This document shows, one piece after another, positions 38,817 through 49,896 of a stretch of 64,000 nt of DNA. The position numbers and the translations under genes are program-made. This DNA is from Plutella xylostella (taxonomy: Eukaryota > Arthropoda > Insecta > Lepidoptera > Plutellidae), in contig NC_063984.1 in NCBI RefSeq assembly GCF_932276165.1, forward strand, positions 7,075,501-7,139,500, written 5' to 3'. Position 1 is the stretch's first letter, and each line of letters starts with the position of its first letter. The notes beneath the pieces were generated by a model that worked only from the letters and a program-made list of their open reading frames with translations, was not told the origin of the DNA and did not search any database.

Positions 38817-41800
38817 CGCGTCTACTGCTGCACGCCCATCACTAGCACAAGTAACACTTAGCACTGCACGATCACACTGGCTAATGTAACATTGTAAGTA
38901 TCACATCCTCAATTAGGCTTTCCTAAATAAAAATGAAATCAGTATTATTTAAAGATGAGCTTTTGATTGTTACTGTTCTTACCTAGTATATTCATTTAAA
39001 CAATGATCAGTGACAAGCCAAGTCGCAGCAACTACACGCATAGCAAATGTTACGGTGTACGCATATCCGATAGACTCGATACTGCAGTGGGCACGGACAG
39101 CGTCGTCCATGAACACAGTGTCGGTACATCGGAGCGAGTACCTACGACGCTACGGAGCAGATGCGAGCCGTCAACAGCATCATCAGCCGGAGACTTTCCG
39201 TTACTGACGACAGTTGATCGAGGACGGCTGGTAATGAATAAATTACACGCTGAAACATTGTTCCGATATGCGTTCATTAACTGGGTCGTACATAACTCGC
39301 ACACAATGTTAGAGGCTAGTTTTGTTCCAACATGCTCATTTTCATACTGACAATAGTGAATGTTTGTTGGACGCTCGTGTAAGTGGTGTTACCGAGTTGC
39401 TCAAATCTCTGTTAGAGGTACTTTACATATTTTAACTAATTGCCGCTATTCCGACAAACGATTAGCGTACTGTAAATATTTTTCTTAAGTGAGTTATTTA
39501 GATTACCAAGCATAATTATTTTGAGTTTCAGTGAGGTTTATTTTTATAAGTAATAATCCAATCAAAATTAACCGGCAGCCTCTGATTAACACTAATATGT
39601 TAGGTTTTATGTGCCTATCTAATTATCTATCTACCTATCTTAAATTTGTCAATCCGCAGCACCTGCTTACCTAATTAAAATTCGCGCTTATATTCTCTGA
39701 AGATTTATTCATTAAATTTCGGAACAAATGAAATCAAATTAATCATAAACCAGATTAAGGAGACTTCATTAAAGGGCAACCCCAATTTAATTAATGGTAT
39801 TATACGGAGACGACGGTCATTTTTATAATAATGCTGGTAAATTATGTATTTAATATTAATAAAGACACAATAACTATAAATAAATACTGAAACATACATA
39901 AATGCAAAAAAGAACTTATAAGGTACTGTTCATCTCCTGATGATAAAAATATTTTTTAAAGAAATCAGTCCACATTTATTCTATGATAATGATAATTAAT
40001 ACGTATTTTTCCTATAAAACTATGTTTAAAAAGTGATACAAATAATATTGTTAGTTTAGGGTAGCTAAACTAGTATTTCCCGCCGAAATAGTGCTACACC
40101 AGTGATGTAAGCCATCAGTGGATTTAACGATTGACCCACAAATCTCGTAAAACTCGTCCCAATAAATGGTACAGGCACTTAATAACTCACTTTATTCGGT
40201 ATGGTATTTTAATAAAGATGAAGTGTACATTCCTGACTGTGTGAAGTAAAGCGAGAATGTGTAATATTGAGCGTGGCCGGAAGCGGGGCTCGCTAGAGCG
40301 GGCGGCGCGACGCGTTGCGCGGCCGGGCCCGACTGCCGCCCGCCCTCCGCCGCCCAGGCCGCCGCCGCCGCCGCCCAGCCGCCCTGGCCTGCACCGCGCG
40401 CCCGATCCGCGCCGAACAAACAAACGACGGCTCCGTTTCACCCACTAACTCACTAACCTACGCCACGTTTTCGAATCCACAGCGGGCGTGAATACGGCAT
40501 AATTTTTAAGCCTGCGCTGTAGCTGTCAATCGGGTGCGTTTTCCATGTTTGTTAATCGTAGCCAAAGCAAATAAAATCCAAAGTGATCATTTATTTTATT
40601 TGGGTGGGACAGATTTACCGAAAAAATGCTTACCTAGAGTCTACTGTAAACAATGACTACTTACTACTTTGTACCTATTAGGTATTTAGATTATTTCAAT
40701 ATGTATGTTTATTGATATAAAGTTTCTATTGGTCTTCGCGGAGGAATTTTGCACAATGTATTGCAAATAATAGACAACTTGTATTGAGGTCTTGAAAATC
40801 ACATTCGGTATCTACCAAAGTTTGCCTGATATTTGTATGTTGCAGAAAAAACATTACTTACCCCCGATCCTTCGGAAGTCAAAAAATTGTTACAGTTTGC
40901 ACTTACTTACTAGATTAATTAACTAAGTACGTATAAATAATTCTATGTTGTCAAAAACTTACAAATTGGATTCCTAATGGCAGACAGAAAAGAAAGTAGG
41001 TATCCCATGAGTAGAAAACTTTCGAAGCCCATAGGATAGAATATCCATTAATCATTAAGTACCTTTAGTATAGGTAATAATTAAGTAAGCAAGGCAGTAC
41101 TTAACTAGCAAATATTGGTCTGTTAATAAATATAAAACGGCATTACGGCTCACGACCTATCACGCGAGTGCAAGTGTAGGTACAGCGAAAAGCGGGTGAC
41201 TCGCAACAAGTCACTTCTGTGTTCTGTCTGTGTGACTACCCCTTCGGGGATTACAGTCGTGTACATTTGTACTATTTGTACCTGTAGGTATGTTGAAATT
41301 GCCCGTTCAATCACTTTTTAGGTAAATTATAAGAACTAAAGTACCTACCTTACCTGCTGAGACTGATATAATATAAAGACAAAACTTGAAAAATACATAA
41401 TACTTATATCTAGATCTACCTCTACCATGTAGCCTACCCACAACTAAGTAGGTACCTATTAAGATACTATGTTATGTGGTAATATAATAGGTAGAACAAT
41501 TTATTAGCCCTGCTAACTTTCTGCTAAATATCTACTAAGGACTTAATTATTATTTGTTGGAGTTGGACACATCCCAAACCTATCGATAGCTCTCGATTGA
41601 GAAACCGCAGGCGCCGCAGCCACAGAACGACCACCGTTTATGGTTCACTGATGAATTTAATTTTGCGGTAACTCCCGATTACATAGTAAAGGGACTGTGG
41701 GGTCACTCTATAGTGCGAAAAATATGTTTCGGAACGTTGCGTGGCTAACCGCGACCCTAGCTCGATGTAGGTATTAGGCTCAGGCCCCATTGATGCGTGC

Positions 41801-42638
41801 ACTGTCGGTCATCTATAGGGCATGTCGTAAAAAGTATACCTACTGTAGGTATTTGTTGTTCGTATGGCATAAATAAGTCATCAGCATAACCGTAACCAAA
41901 TCGTACCGATGCATGCGCGATCATGCTTGTTATCTTTTGTTCGTTTTTTGCTAGGCTAGGGCTAGCGTTTCCCTCCTAGGAGTAGGTCAGTGAATATAGC
42001 GAATGAGGGTGGTTTTATCCGAAATATTATTTGGTGAAAATGCATGGCAAGTTATAGGTAAGAATCCCTTCAATTATAAATATCGGGCTAAGTGTGAGTT
42101 GGACTCCCGCACTGAGGGTTCCGTACATGTCTAAGTAGACATGAAATAGTTTTACTTTTAATTTCATCATACCTACTTATATGTAAGTAATGCTAACTAT
42201 ATCCGTGATTTTTTTCATATTTTTTGACAGTTGGGGCTAACAAAAATTAGCACTTTGAAGCTTAATATTTCGTAATGCAATCACTGAACCAATAAATGGT
42301 TTGAGCATACCTATAATCTTTTTGAAAGCTCTACTCACGGATATCCGACACAATCAAAACAACGGAAAAAATATTACTTAATCCCCACTTTAAGGAGGTA
42401 GGAGGAGGAGGTAAGTACCTACCTCAAATATATATATTTTTTAATCGTTTTATTTTACTACTTTACCGGGCCCTAAATTTATATATCAATGCAAAAAAAA
42501 AACCCGAAGAATTGAGAACCTCCTCTTTTTTTGAAGTCGGTTAATAACAGCTTGATCCTTTACCCGTTTTGTGAGAAAAATGGTGGTGACAGATAGAAAG
42601 ATACACAGATACGGACAAACAACAAAGTGTTCCTATAA

Positions 42639-43792
42639 AGCCCCATCCATACGCTTGCTGTTTGTCACAAACACGGCAAACAGCAAACAAAGTCACAAAC
42701 ACCAACCACAATCACCGAACACAAACAGCCATCCACATGCTCGGCGAACGCTCATAACATTCCGAACCGGCAAACACGGCGGACGACGAGCTATTACTTT
42801 CGGGTTGACATATTTTTATTATATAAATTAAAGCAAGAGAAAGAAAAAAGAAAAATAAGAAGAAAGCAAAGACGATGGTGGGATAATAATAATAATTAAA
42901 AAAAAATTAAAAACCGACTTCTTCTTTTTAATTATTATTTTATAGTTTTTAGTTTATTTGCAATAATTTTTAATCAAAAGTAAGATGCAAATGATACCAA
43001 AACGTCCTACTAATCAATACGAATCATTCAAGCCTAAACACGAGGTAGTTGCTATATACCGTTGAGGAGTTCCCTTGACTGCCTTCCGTTTCCATCATCA
43101 GATCAGCTCAAGGTCACCATCATATTTTTTTGTTATAAGAACTATATTTACGTTCTTAATTTCATTAGAATCGGTTAATATGTGTCCAAAATCGAAATTC
43201 ATACCATGTTTTTACCCCTTTACCCACCCTTAGGGGTGAGATAAAATTCTGAAAAAAATGGGACCACCTGGGATCTCAACCCAATACAACAAAAAAAGAA
43301 TTTTCTAAATCGGTTCATAAACGGCGGAGTAATCGGTGAACATACATAAAAAAAAACCCGACGAATTGAGAACCTCCTCCTTTTTTTGAAGTCGGTTAAA
43401 AATACATAGAAATCGTTCAATGTACTGCTTTATTTGGGCTTTAATTTGTTTTATATTTTTATTTTGATAAGCCTCCAAAAATTACAAAATCGTAGGTGCT
43501 GACCAATCAGTCATTTTTTACGCTTTGCGCGCGCGCCGACGAAAAAGTGTAGCAAGTAAATACGTCCTCCTCCTCCAAGCTCAGCGCGCATACTGACCGC
43601 TGCCAGACGTGTGGATACGTAGCGAACTGTTTGCCGAACATCCTTTGATCTGGCAAGAAAAACCGACACCGATGCCGAACACTGGCGAACACAAACACAA
43701 ACAGGCAAACAACGACAAACACCCATCCACACGTCAGTGTTTGCTGTTTGCTGTTTGCTGTTTGCCATTGTTCGCCGAGCGTGTGGATGGGG
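42639..43792. mobile_element. 1.15-kb TIR element with TATAA target duplication
   Basis: The left end CCCCATCCATACGCTTGCTG (from 42641) pairs with the right end, the reverse complement of CCCCATCCACACGCTCGGCG (to 43792). Subterminal regions are repeats of GCAAACA and GTTTGCT. TATAA occurs just outside both ends (42634-42638, 43793-43797). No transposase frame is present. It contains a smaller element at about 42912-43397. Confidence 0.75.
42912..43397. mobile_element. Innermost TIR element (AACCGACTTC ends)
   Basis: AACCGACTTC at 42912-42921 and its reverse complement at 43388-43397. The block ATTGAGAACCTCCTC plus TTTGAAGTCGGTTA at its right end also occurs at about 42502-42543 in the outer repeat, so this sequence family is present twice in the nest. 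Confidence 0.5.
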
Positions 43793-43837
43793 TATAAGGG
43801 TTCCTCTATTCCTTTTAAGGTACGGAACCCTAAAATC

Positions 43838-43925
43838 GACCGGATGGCTCAGTGGTTTTAGTTGATAAATAAAACAACACTTTATGTTGCAAAGACTCAA
43901 AAAGTCCTGGGTTCGAATCCCGGCT
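43838..43925 (+). repeat. tRNA-like SINE head
   Basis: GGATGGCTCAGTGGTTTTAG (box A-like) and GGGTTCGAATCCCGGC (box B) are separated by a longer-than-tRNA insert. No acceptor-stem pairing consistent with a functional tRNA was seen. The body downstream is not recognised. Confidence 0.5.
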
Positions 43926-44130
43926 GTATCAAAATGTTTGTTTAGGTAAACATAGATTATACCATAGATCACGGCGCTATCACGAAGTTCGCGAATCCGC
44001 GTTGTTCTATGTTTGAAATAATGGGACCTTTGCATGGATGTGTTATCGACGTCGATGAACTCGTGTAATCATATCGCTGTATAGTGATGTTACATGCATA
44101 ACGGACCCGTGCAACGGGGAATTGCGGACT

Positions 44131-44258
44131 GCTCTATACTGACGAAAAACGAACGAACGAGAGCTTTCGTGCAATCGGCCCGTTAAATACAATACGATAA
44201 AGTCGTGGCTCGCGCAGCATCGCTCCTAAACTTAGTTTTTCGTCATATAGAGCCCCCC
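44131..44258. mobile_element. MITE (family B, copy 2)
   Basis: CTCTATACTGACGAAAAACG on the left and GTTTTTCGTCATATAGAG on the right. It shares GACGAAAAACGAACGAACGA with the copy at 31543-31648. It lies 0.5 kb upstream of IntS2. Confidence 0.7.
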
Positions 44259-44759
44259 AGGAAACTGAAAAAAAGACATTACCCTAATGTAACCTTAATA
44301 AATAGTACTGTTCTCCAGCTGTGCAACTTGCTTATTTAAGACGAGACGGGATTTGGCGAAGGATGGATAGCGAGAAATCTAACTACTGTGTTTTTCATCA
44401 CATTTGTACCGTTCGATGAGATGAGCGATGTTCTGACTTCTCATTAAATAAAAATCATAGATGGCGCTATCGCTAGTAATACGAGCACTGAAAAAATATC
44501 CAATCGTTCCATAGATCATAGATTTGGCCATAAAATACTAACACAGAATACACAACACAACCCTGTCAGTGTCAATAATGTCACTATGACTTTTTGTCAT
44601 AATTGACAAAAACGAAAAAAACACTCAATTCTACATTGAATTGAACGCTTCTTTTTCTTGTTTATTTATTAAAATATAATTTTCATATGTTATTAAAATG
44701 ATTCGTGGTTTCACTAGCTAGCACGTATCTACGACTTATCAAGAACTCAAGCTTTCAAA

Positions 44760-46455
44760 ATGGATACTGCCCTGAAGCCGGTACTACCCCATGTCTTCAA
44801 AGCGTTGAAAGACGTAGACGTAGCAGCTCTCACAAAGTGTTCTACGGATGAAATTAGACCCATAATACCATGTCTTGTCCGGATGGCTCTCATCACTCCA
44901 TTGGACATCACCGAATATTGCTCCGAAGCCAAAAAAGAAATCCTAACCCTACTGGCTGGGATAGATCTAGTTAACTTTATAGTGTCCCTATTATCTATAG
45001 AATTCCACACCTTAGAGGGAGACCTAAAAAAAGAGCAGCAAATGAGGTAAGAAAAATTACAAAGTACAAATAATAATATTATATAATGAATGTTTATAAC
45101 ATTGTGTGTACTCAGTTCTGTTAAATTTTGTGTAGAATATCAACATTGCCATAAATAACTCAGCTTATTTACCTCCTTCACAGACAGAAGAATGGATCGC
45201 AATGTACTGAATCATTTCTGGTTCAAACAGCAGTAACTGGCATTGCAAATGACTTTGAGCAGTCTGACTCTTCCCGTCGCATGCGTCTGGTGCTCTCTGA
45301 AATATTACAGATGCAAGCTCAGCTTGTTGAGTACAATCAGAACAAGCATTTGAACAACACTGATTGTGCAATCAAACCTTCAGAGTTGTTTGACAATGAT
45401 GTGTATTTGGAAGAAATTACGTATGTTCTATGCATTAGTTTGGCCGAACTTCCGAATCTGCTGAACATCTGTGATGTGGTGGAAGTTCTCCTGCATGTCA
45501 ACAAGGGGCCAATGCTCATTTCTTGGGTGGTAGCCAACATGCCTGACACTTTACAAGAAGGTAAATAATCAGCTAACTTACATGTCTTACTTTAGGATGG
45601 AACCAGCTAGATTAATATCTATATCATATGCATTATCTTTTCTAGTGGCAGAATCTCTGGTGATGAACACAGAAAGAGTGGAAGAGTGTGGCTTGCGAGG
45701 GAGAGCTCTGACCACACTGTGTGCTGCATGCCCCCACATTGCAGCTTCAGTTAAATCTCAAGCTGCCTCTGCATCCAGACTGCCAGCTCTCATCATTAAC
45801 CTCACTCTCACATACCATTTAGATGAATTGGTAAGTTTAATATGGTTAGTTTATATGTATAATAATTTTTAGCACCTGCTACTATCATACCAGTTCATTA
45901 CAAAGTTATAATATTAAATATCTGATTTTTATTACTAATCCTCAGGTTTCATACATGTCTGGCTTACTGCTGGGCTCAGATCAAACAATCAGACAGTGGT
46001 TTGCCACATTTCTACGGAACTCACACAAGAGAGCTAAAGGGGACGGTCATGCAGCCCTTACCAAGCTGAGACAAGAACTCCTGAACCGACTGAAAGAAGC
46101 CACAGCAGGTGTGGAGGCCTCGGCTTTACTGAGGCTGTACTGTGCATTGAGGGGTATTGCTGGGATCAAGTTCCAGGATGATGAAGTGGCAGGTCTTCTT
46201 AGGCTGGTCACTCAGAAGCCACCCCCTACGCCTGCTGGAGTGAGATTTGTCTCTCTCAGCCTCTGCATGATACTTGCGTGTCCCTCCTTGATGGGTATGT
46301 TTTTATCAACACTAAAAAGTGAACATCCTTTGTAATAAACTGATAAATAAATACTTATTAAATGTAATTATATTTTTTTCAGCTGCTCCTGAACATGAAA
46401 AGAAAGCAATAGAGTGGGTGCAATGGTTGGTTAAAGAAGAGGCATATTTTGAAAG
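44760..46455 (+). CDS. IntS2: Integrator complex subunit 2, N-terminal five exons (3' end not found)
   Basis: Scaffold subunit of Integrator, the nuclear RNA polymerase II-associated complex that cleaves snRNA and other nascent transcripts. Exons: 44760-45046, 45184-45560, 45646-45830, 45946-46294, 46383-46455. All junctions are GT-AG and in phase, giving 423 aa plus two bases (AG) of the next codon. Recognised from stretches recalled from animal INTS2: PCLVRMAL near residue 40, a LLSIEFHTLE...KEQQMR stretch near 80-96, MRLVLSEIL near 130, and WLVKEEAYFE at the end. The family is about 1,200 aa, so roughly a third is present. No continuation was recognised in the remaining 17.5 kb, which is repeats. 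The start ATG has context CAAAATGG. Codon use is less GC-rich than in Ac3 and CDA1. Confidence 0.9.
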
Positions 46456-46851
46456 GTATGTTTATTTTATCTCTTTTACCTTGATTTATTTATTTATTTA
46501 CACATCATACATAACATTACAGGCTAGAGACCTATGGCGTTACATATGGTTATTTCTAAAAACACAAACTACAAATTGTAAACTTATCATTATACTTATA
46601 TCTTAACATCATTTACTATACCTAACTATATTACTTAAGTATTTATTTATTTATTTATTAGTATTAGGGAAACAGACAGTATCATAATACAATAAATTAA
46701 AGTTCTTAATTAATACATAGACCAGTAAAGTTTCCACTATTAGATAGAACTTAAACTAAGGCAATAAGTTAATTATTAAAAAAAAAAAATATTAACAAAG
46801 TTGTAAATACAAGTACTTTTTACCAAAACAGAAACTAAATTACATCTAAAA

Positions 46852-49692
46852 TTAATTTCTTAAATTTAGTATAATTTGTTTTTTGTAAATATTAAAACTG
46901 AAATGAAGTGGATCTAAATGGTTAAACTTATTATTATAATTCTTACAAGCTCTATATAAAAATGAATTTGCAGCGTAATTAGTTTTGACTGCGGGCAAAC
47001 TAAAGAAGAGTTTACTTCTAGAATTAACGCGAGGGCAACGGTAACATATATTATTTAAAAGATATGATGAATCAATTTCATTATTAAGTAATTTATAAAG
47101 AAACAACTGATCTCTCATATTGCGTCTATCGGACAGGCTATCAATTTTATTTGTATTAATATTATTAAACCTAAAATTAATATGCTTCAAAAATTTATTT
47201 TGAATTCTTTCCAAAGTGTTTATATAAATATCGTATTGTGGATTCCATACAGTGGACCCATATTCAAGAACCGAGCGGACAAAGGAGTTGTATAGTTTTA
47301 TCAAAGTAGAGGATTGTTTAAAGTCTCTACCAACTCTCAAGATGAAACCAAGCATTCTATAAGCTTTACCTGATACTGTCTCAATGTGTTTATTAAAAAC
47401 AAGTTTATGATCTAAATAAACACCCAGATCTTTGACCTCCGTCACTCTAACCAAAGGTTCATCTTGCAATTTGTAGTTGAATAATATAGGTTTTTTTTTT
47501 CTAGTAAAAGATATAATATTACATTTTTTAGCATTCAATTTCAAAAGATTATTACTACAATAGGAACATAATGCATTAAGATCATCCTGAAATTTTTTGC
47601 AATCGATTTCACTATCAATAATTTTAAATATTTTGTTATCATCGGCATATAGCAGAAAGTTCGAATGTTGGAAAATTTTAAATATGTCATTAATAAACAC
47701 ATTAAACAACAGAGGGCCAAGATGCGAACCCTGTGGGACGCCAGAAGTTACTGGTACAAACGAGGAACAATAACCTTTAATAGTGACAGCCTGGCTTCTA
47801 TCACTTAAATAAGACCGAACCCATCTAAGAAAGACACCATGAACACCAATTGAGTAAAGCTTCTGTATAAGTAAGACGTGTGAAATTTTGTCAAAGGCTT
47901 TTGAATAATCAGTGTATACAACGTCCACTTGATATCCATTAGCCATGGCATTGGAAACTACATCAACAAAATGACAAAGATTGGTTTCAGTCGATTTCTT
48001 GTTAACAAAGCCATGCTGTTGTTCAATTATTAAAGGACGAATAATGGGAAAAATTATGTCATATACCATCTTTTCAAATAGTTTAGCAACTATACACAAT
48101 TTATTTATGGGACGGTAATTTTCTATATTGTGAGTATCTCCACTTTTATATACAGGTACCACAAATGTTTTTTTCCATTTTATAGGCATATGGCCGGATT
48201 TCAGGGATAGATTAAATAAAATATATAACGGCAACGCAATTGTTTTACAACATTTTTTTAGAAAAACCGGTGGAATACCATCTGGACCCGAACCTTTATT
48301 GATATCTAAGTTATTTAAGTATTTGCTTACACAATGTAGTGATAGTGAAACGGAGGACAAATTCACCGCATTCAATGAATTAACACGACAAGTATCATCA
48401 AATACAGAGTCATTTTCGAATACCGACTGAAAATAACTGTTGAACATGTCGCTTATATCCTGTCCATTACAAGAAGAATGGCTATTAAAATGCATAGAAT
48501 CAGGTAAACTATTGCTGTTTTTTTTAGATTTAACAAAGTTCCAGAAGTATTTACAACATGAATTAATATTATATTCTGCATGATTAATATATTGATTGTA
48601 ACAATGTAACTCGGCTTTTTTCTGTCTGTCTCTAAGTAATTTAAAAGTATCATAATCGGATATTCTACCATATCGTTTCCATTTCTTATGGAATTTAAGT
48701 TTTTCATGAATTATTTTAATTAATGACTTACTGTACCAAATGGGATATCGATTTTGAGTCCTTATCATTTTAGAGGGGACATGCGATAGAATAATATTGT
48801 TTATTTCGTTATAGAATAAGTCTACAGCTTCATTAATATCATCACTAGTTAGAATCTCGGACCACTTAACTGCTGAGATTGCTTCATTTATTAATTGATA
48901 ATTAGCATTTTGAAATAATTTTATTATGCGGGGAGCGTGTTTTAGTATATTAATGCTTAAATTCATACTAATGTTAAGTGCTGGGTGGTGTTTATCCTCC
49001 TTAATTAATGGCATTGAACAACGGGATACACTACACATCATGTTACTAATTATTAAGTCCAATCTTCTACCATTGACATTATCAATGTTATTGTATTGTT
49101 TTAGATCATTAAATGCCAAGAAACTTCCTAATGCATCTATTACTTTATTACTGTCAATATTTTCAATAATTACAGAACTATCATAAGTTGGATCAGACCA
49201 TTTTGCCATAGGTATATTAAAATCACCCATGACAGTAAAGTAATCGTTCGGGTTATCAAGAATAAACTGTGAAACTCTATCAAAAAAATTACATAGAGAG
49301 TCAAATTGCAAGGGGCACTCGGGAAAGTATCCACAAAAAATATGTAATTTTCTTGTGTTAACAGGAGGGTTCAATGCTATTGAGACTATTATGGCATCAG
49401 CCGCTTCAGCCTCAAACACTATGCGAGTAGAAGAAATTATTGTATAATTACTATTTACGGCTATAAGAACACCCCCACCCAAAGTGTCACCACGTACTGC
49501 GTAGTTGCGATCGGCCCTATAAACATTAAACCTAGAGTCAAACAGTTCATTATTTGATATACCATCCAAAAGCCATGTTTCAGTTAAACATACAGCATGT
49601 GCATCCGTATTAATTAAGTTTCTATAAAAAATATTAGTCTTAGTCCTAAGTCCTCTTACATTCTGGTAATATAGTAAAAACGTATTATCCAC
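46852..49692 (-). CDS. LINE ORF2: endonuclease-reverse transcriptase, 946 codons
   Basis: The N-terminal third is an apurinic-type endonuclease (YYQNVRGLRTK, LTETWL, GGGVLIAV, VMGDFNIP). The middle is a reverse transcriptase (NYRPIN, DYSKAFDKI, SGVPQGSHLGPLLF, then LLYADDNKIF with the catalytic YADD). The C-terminal thumb region contains LGVYLDHKL. No RNase H is apparent. The open frame is uninterrupted, so this copy is young. The first codon at the expected start is GTG, preceded in frame by CTA and TAA, and there is no in-frame ATG until the VMGDFN segment. Either the start codon has mutated, or translation is by reinitiation or coupling after ORF1, about 200 bp upstream. Confidence 0.93.
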   Translation of the reverse strand: MDNTFLLYYQNVRGLRTKTNIFYRNLINTDAHAVCLTETWLLDGISNNELFDSRFNVYRADRNYAVRGDTLGGGVLIAVNSNYTIISSTRIVFEAEAADAIIVSIALNPPVNTRKLHIFCGYFPECPLQFDSLCNFFDRVSQFILDNPNDYFTVMGDFNIPMAKWSDPTYDSSVIIENIDSNKVIDALGSFLAFNDLKQYNNIDNVNGRRLDLIISNMMCSVSRCSMPLIKEDKHHPALNISMNLSINILKHAPRIIKLFQNANYQLINEAISAVKWSEILTSDDINEAVDLFYNEINNIILSHVPSKMIRTQNRYPIWYSKSLIKIIHEKLKFHKKWKRYGRISDYDTFKLLRDRQKKAELHCYNQYINHAEYNINSCCKYFWNFVKSKKNSNSLPDSMHFNSHSSCNGQDISDMFNSYFQSVFENDSVFDDTCRVNSLNAVNLSSVSLSLHCVSKYLNNLDINKGSGPDGIPPVFLKKCCKTIALPLYILFNLSLKSGHMPIKWKKTFVVPVYKSGDTHNIENYRPINKLCIVAKLFEKMVYDIIFPIIRPLIIEQQHGFVNKKSTETNLCHFVDVVSNAMANGYQVDVVYTDYSKAFDKISHVLLIQKLYSIGVHGVFLRWVRSYLSDRSQAVTIKGYCSSFVPVTSGVPQGSHLGPLLFNVFINDIFKIFQHSNFLLYADDNKIFKIIDSEIDCKKFQDDLNALCSYCSNNLLKLNAKKCNIISFTRKKKPILFNYKLQDEPLVRVTEVKDLGVYLDHKLVFNKHIETVSGKAYRMLGFILRVGRDFKQSSTLIKLYNSFVRSVLEYGSTVWNPQYDIYINTLERIQNKFLKHINFRFNNINTNKIDSLSDRRNMRDQLFLYKLLNNEIDSSYLLNNICYRCPRVNSRSKLFFSLPAVKTNYAANSFLYRACKNYNNKFNHLDPLHFSFNIYKKQIILNLRN

Positions 49693-49896
49693 TAGTTATT
49701 TGACAATGGTCCACATATAATAATACGATTAATTTTGAATTACAAAATAATTTAAATGTTTTCTTATTATCCGCTGAGAGATCAAAATGTTTCAACTTTA
49801 TGTAAATTTGATTATTTTTAATTACCGGTGCCCAATATAAAAGGTTATTACTAATCAAATCAAAGAAAATGAGTATATTAACCTTAGCCAATTCTT

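Larger units (their letters stand above)
42083..43835. repeat. Ancestral dispersed repeat interrupted by nested insertions
   Basis: The left part has GAGGGTTCCGTACATG near 42114. The right edge has its inverse, AAGGTACGGAACCCTAAAA, ending about 43835. Its 3' portion is split at GTTCCTATAA / GGGTTCC by the element at 42639-43792. Removing that insert rejoins a common lepidopteran repeat end. Confidence 0.65.
38817..44759. other. Intergenic region between divergent Ac3 and IntS2
   Basis: Ac3 (minus) and IntS2 (plus) are transcribed away from this 5.9-kb stretch. It carries a GC-rich island at about 40262-40425 that could hold an upstream Ac3 promoter or 5' UTR exon, the nested insertions at 42083-43835, a tRNA-like SINE head at 43838-43925 and a MITE at 44131-44258. 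A repeat-like piece with CTACCCCTTCGGGGATTACA lies at about 41236-41262. No further gene was recognised; the 115-codon plus frame at 39003-39350 has no domain. Confidence 0.6.

Noticed and set aside
38335..38889. Several 110-150-codon frames on both strands over Ac3 exon 1
   Set aside because: Shadows of the GC-rich exon; only the minus frame from 38816 gives membrane helices and joins in phase to the next exon.
39003..39350. 115-codon plus-strand frame upstream of Ac3
   Set aside because: No domain, overlapping frames on both strands, and it sits in the probable Ac3 promoter region.
43511..44035. 174-codon minus-strand frame
   Set aside because: Spans the boundary of a TIR element and a SINE head, so it is a chance fusion of repeats.
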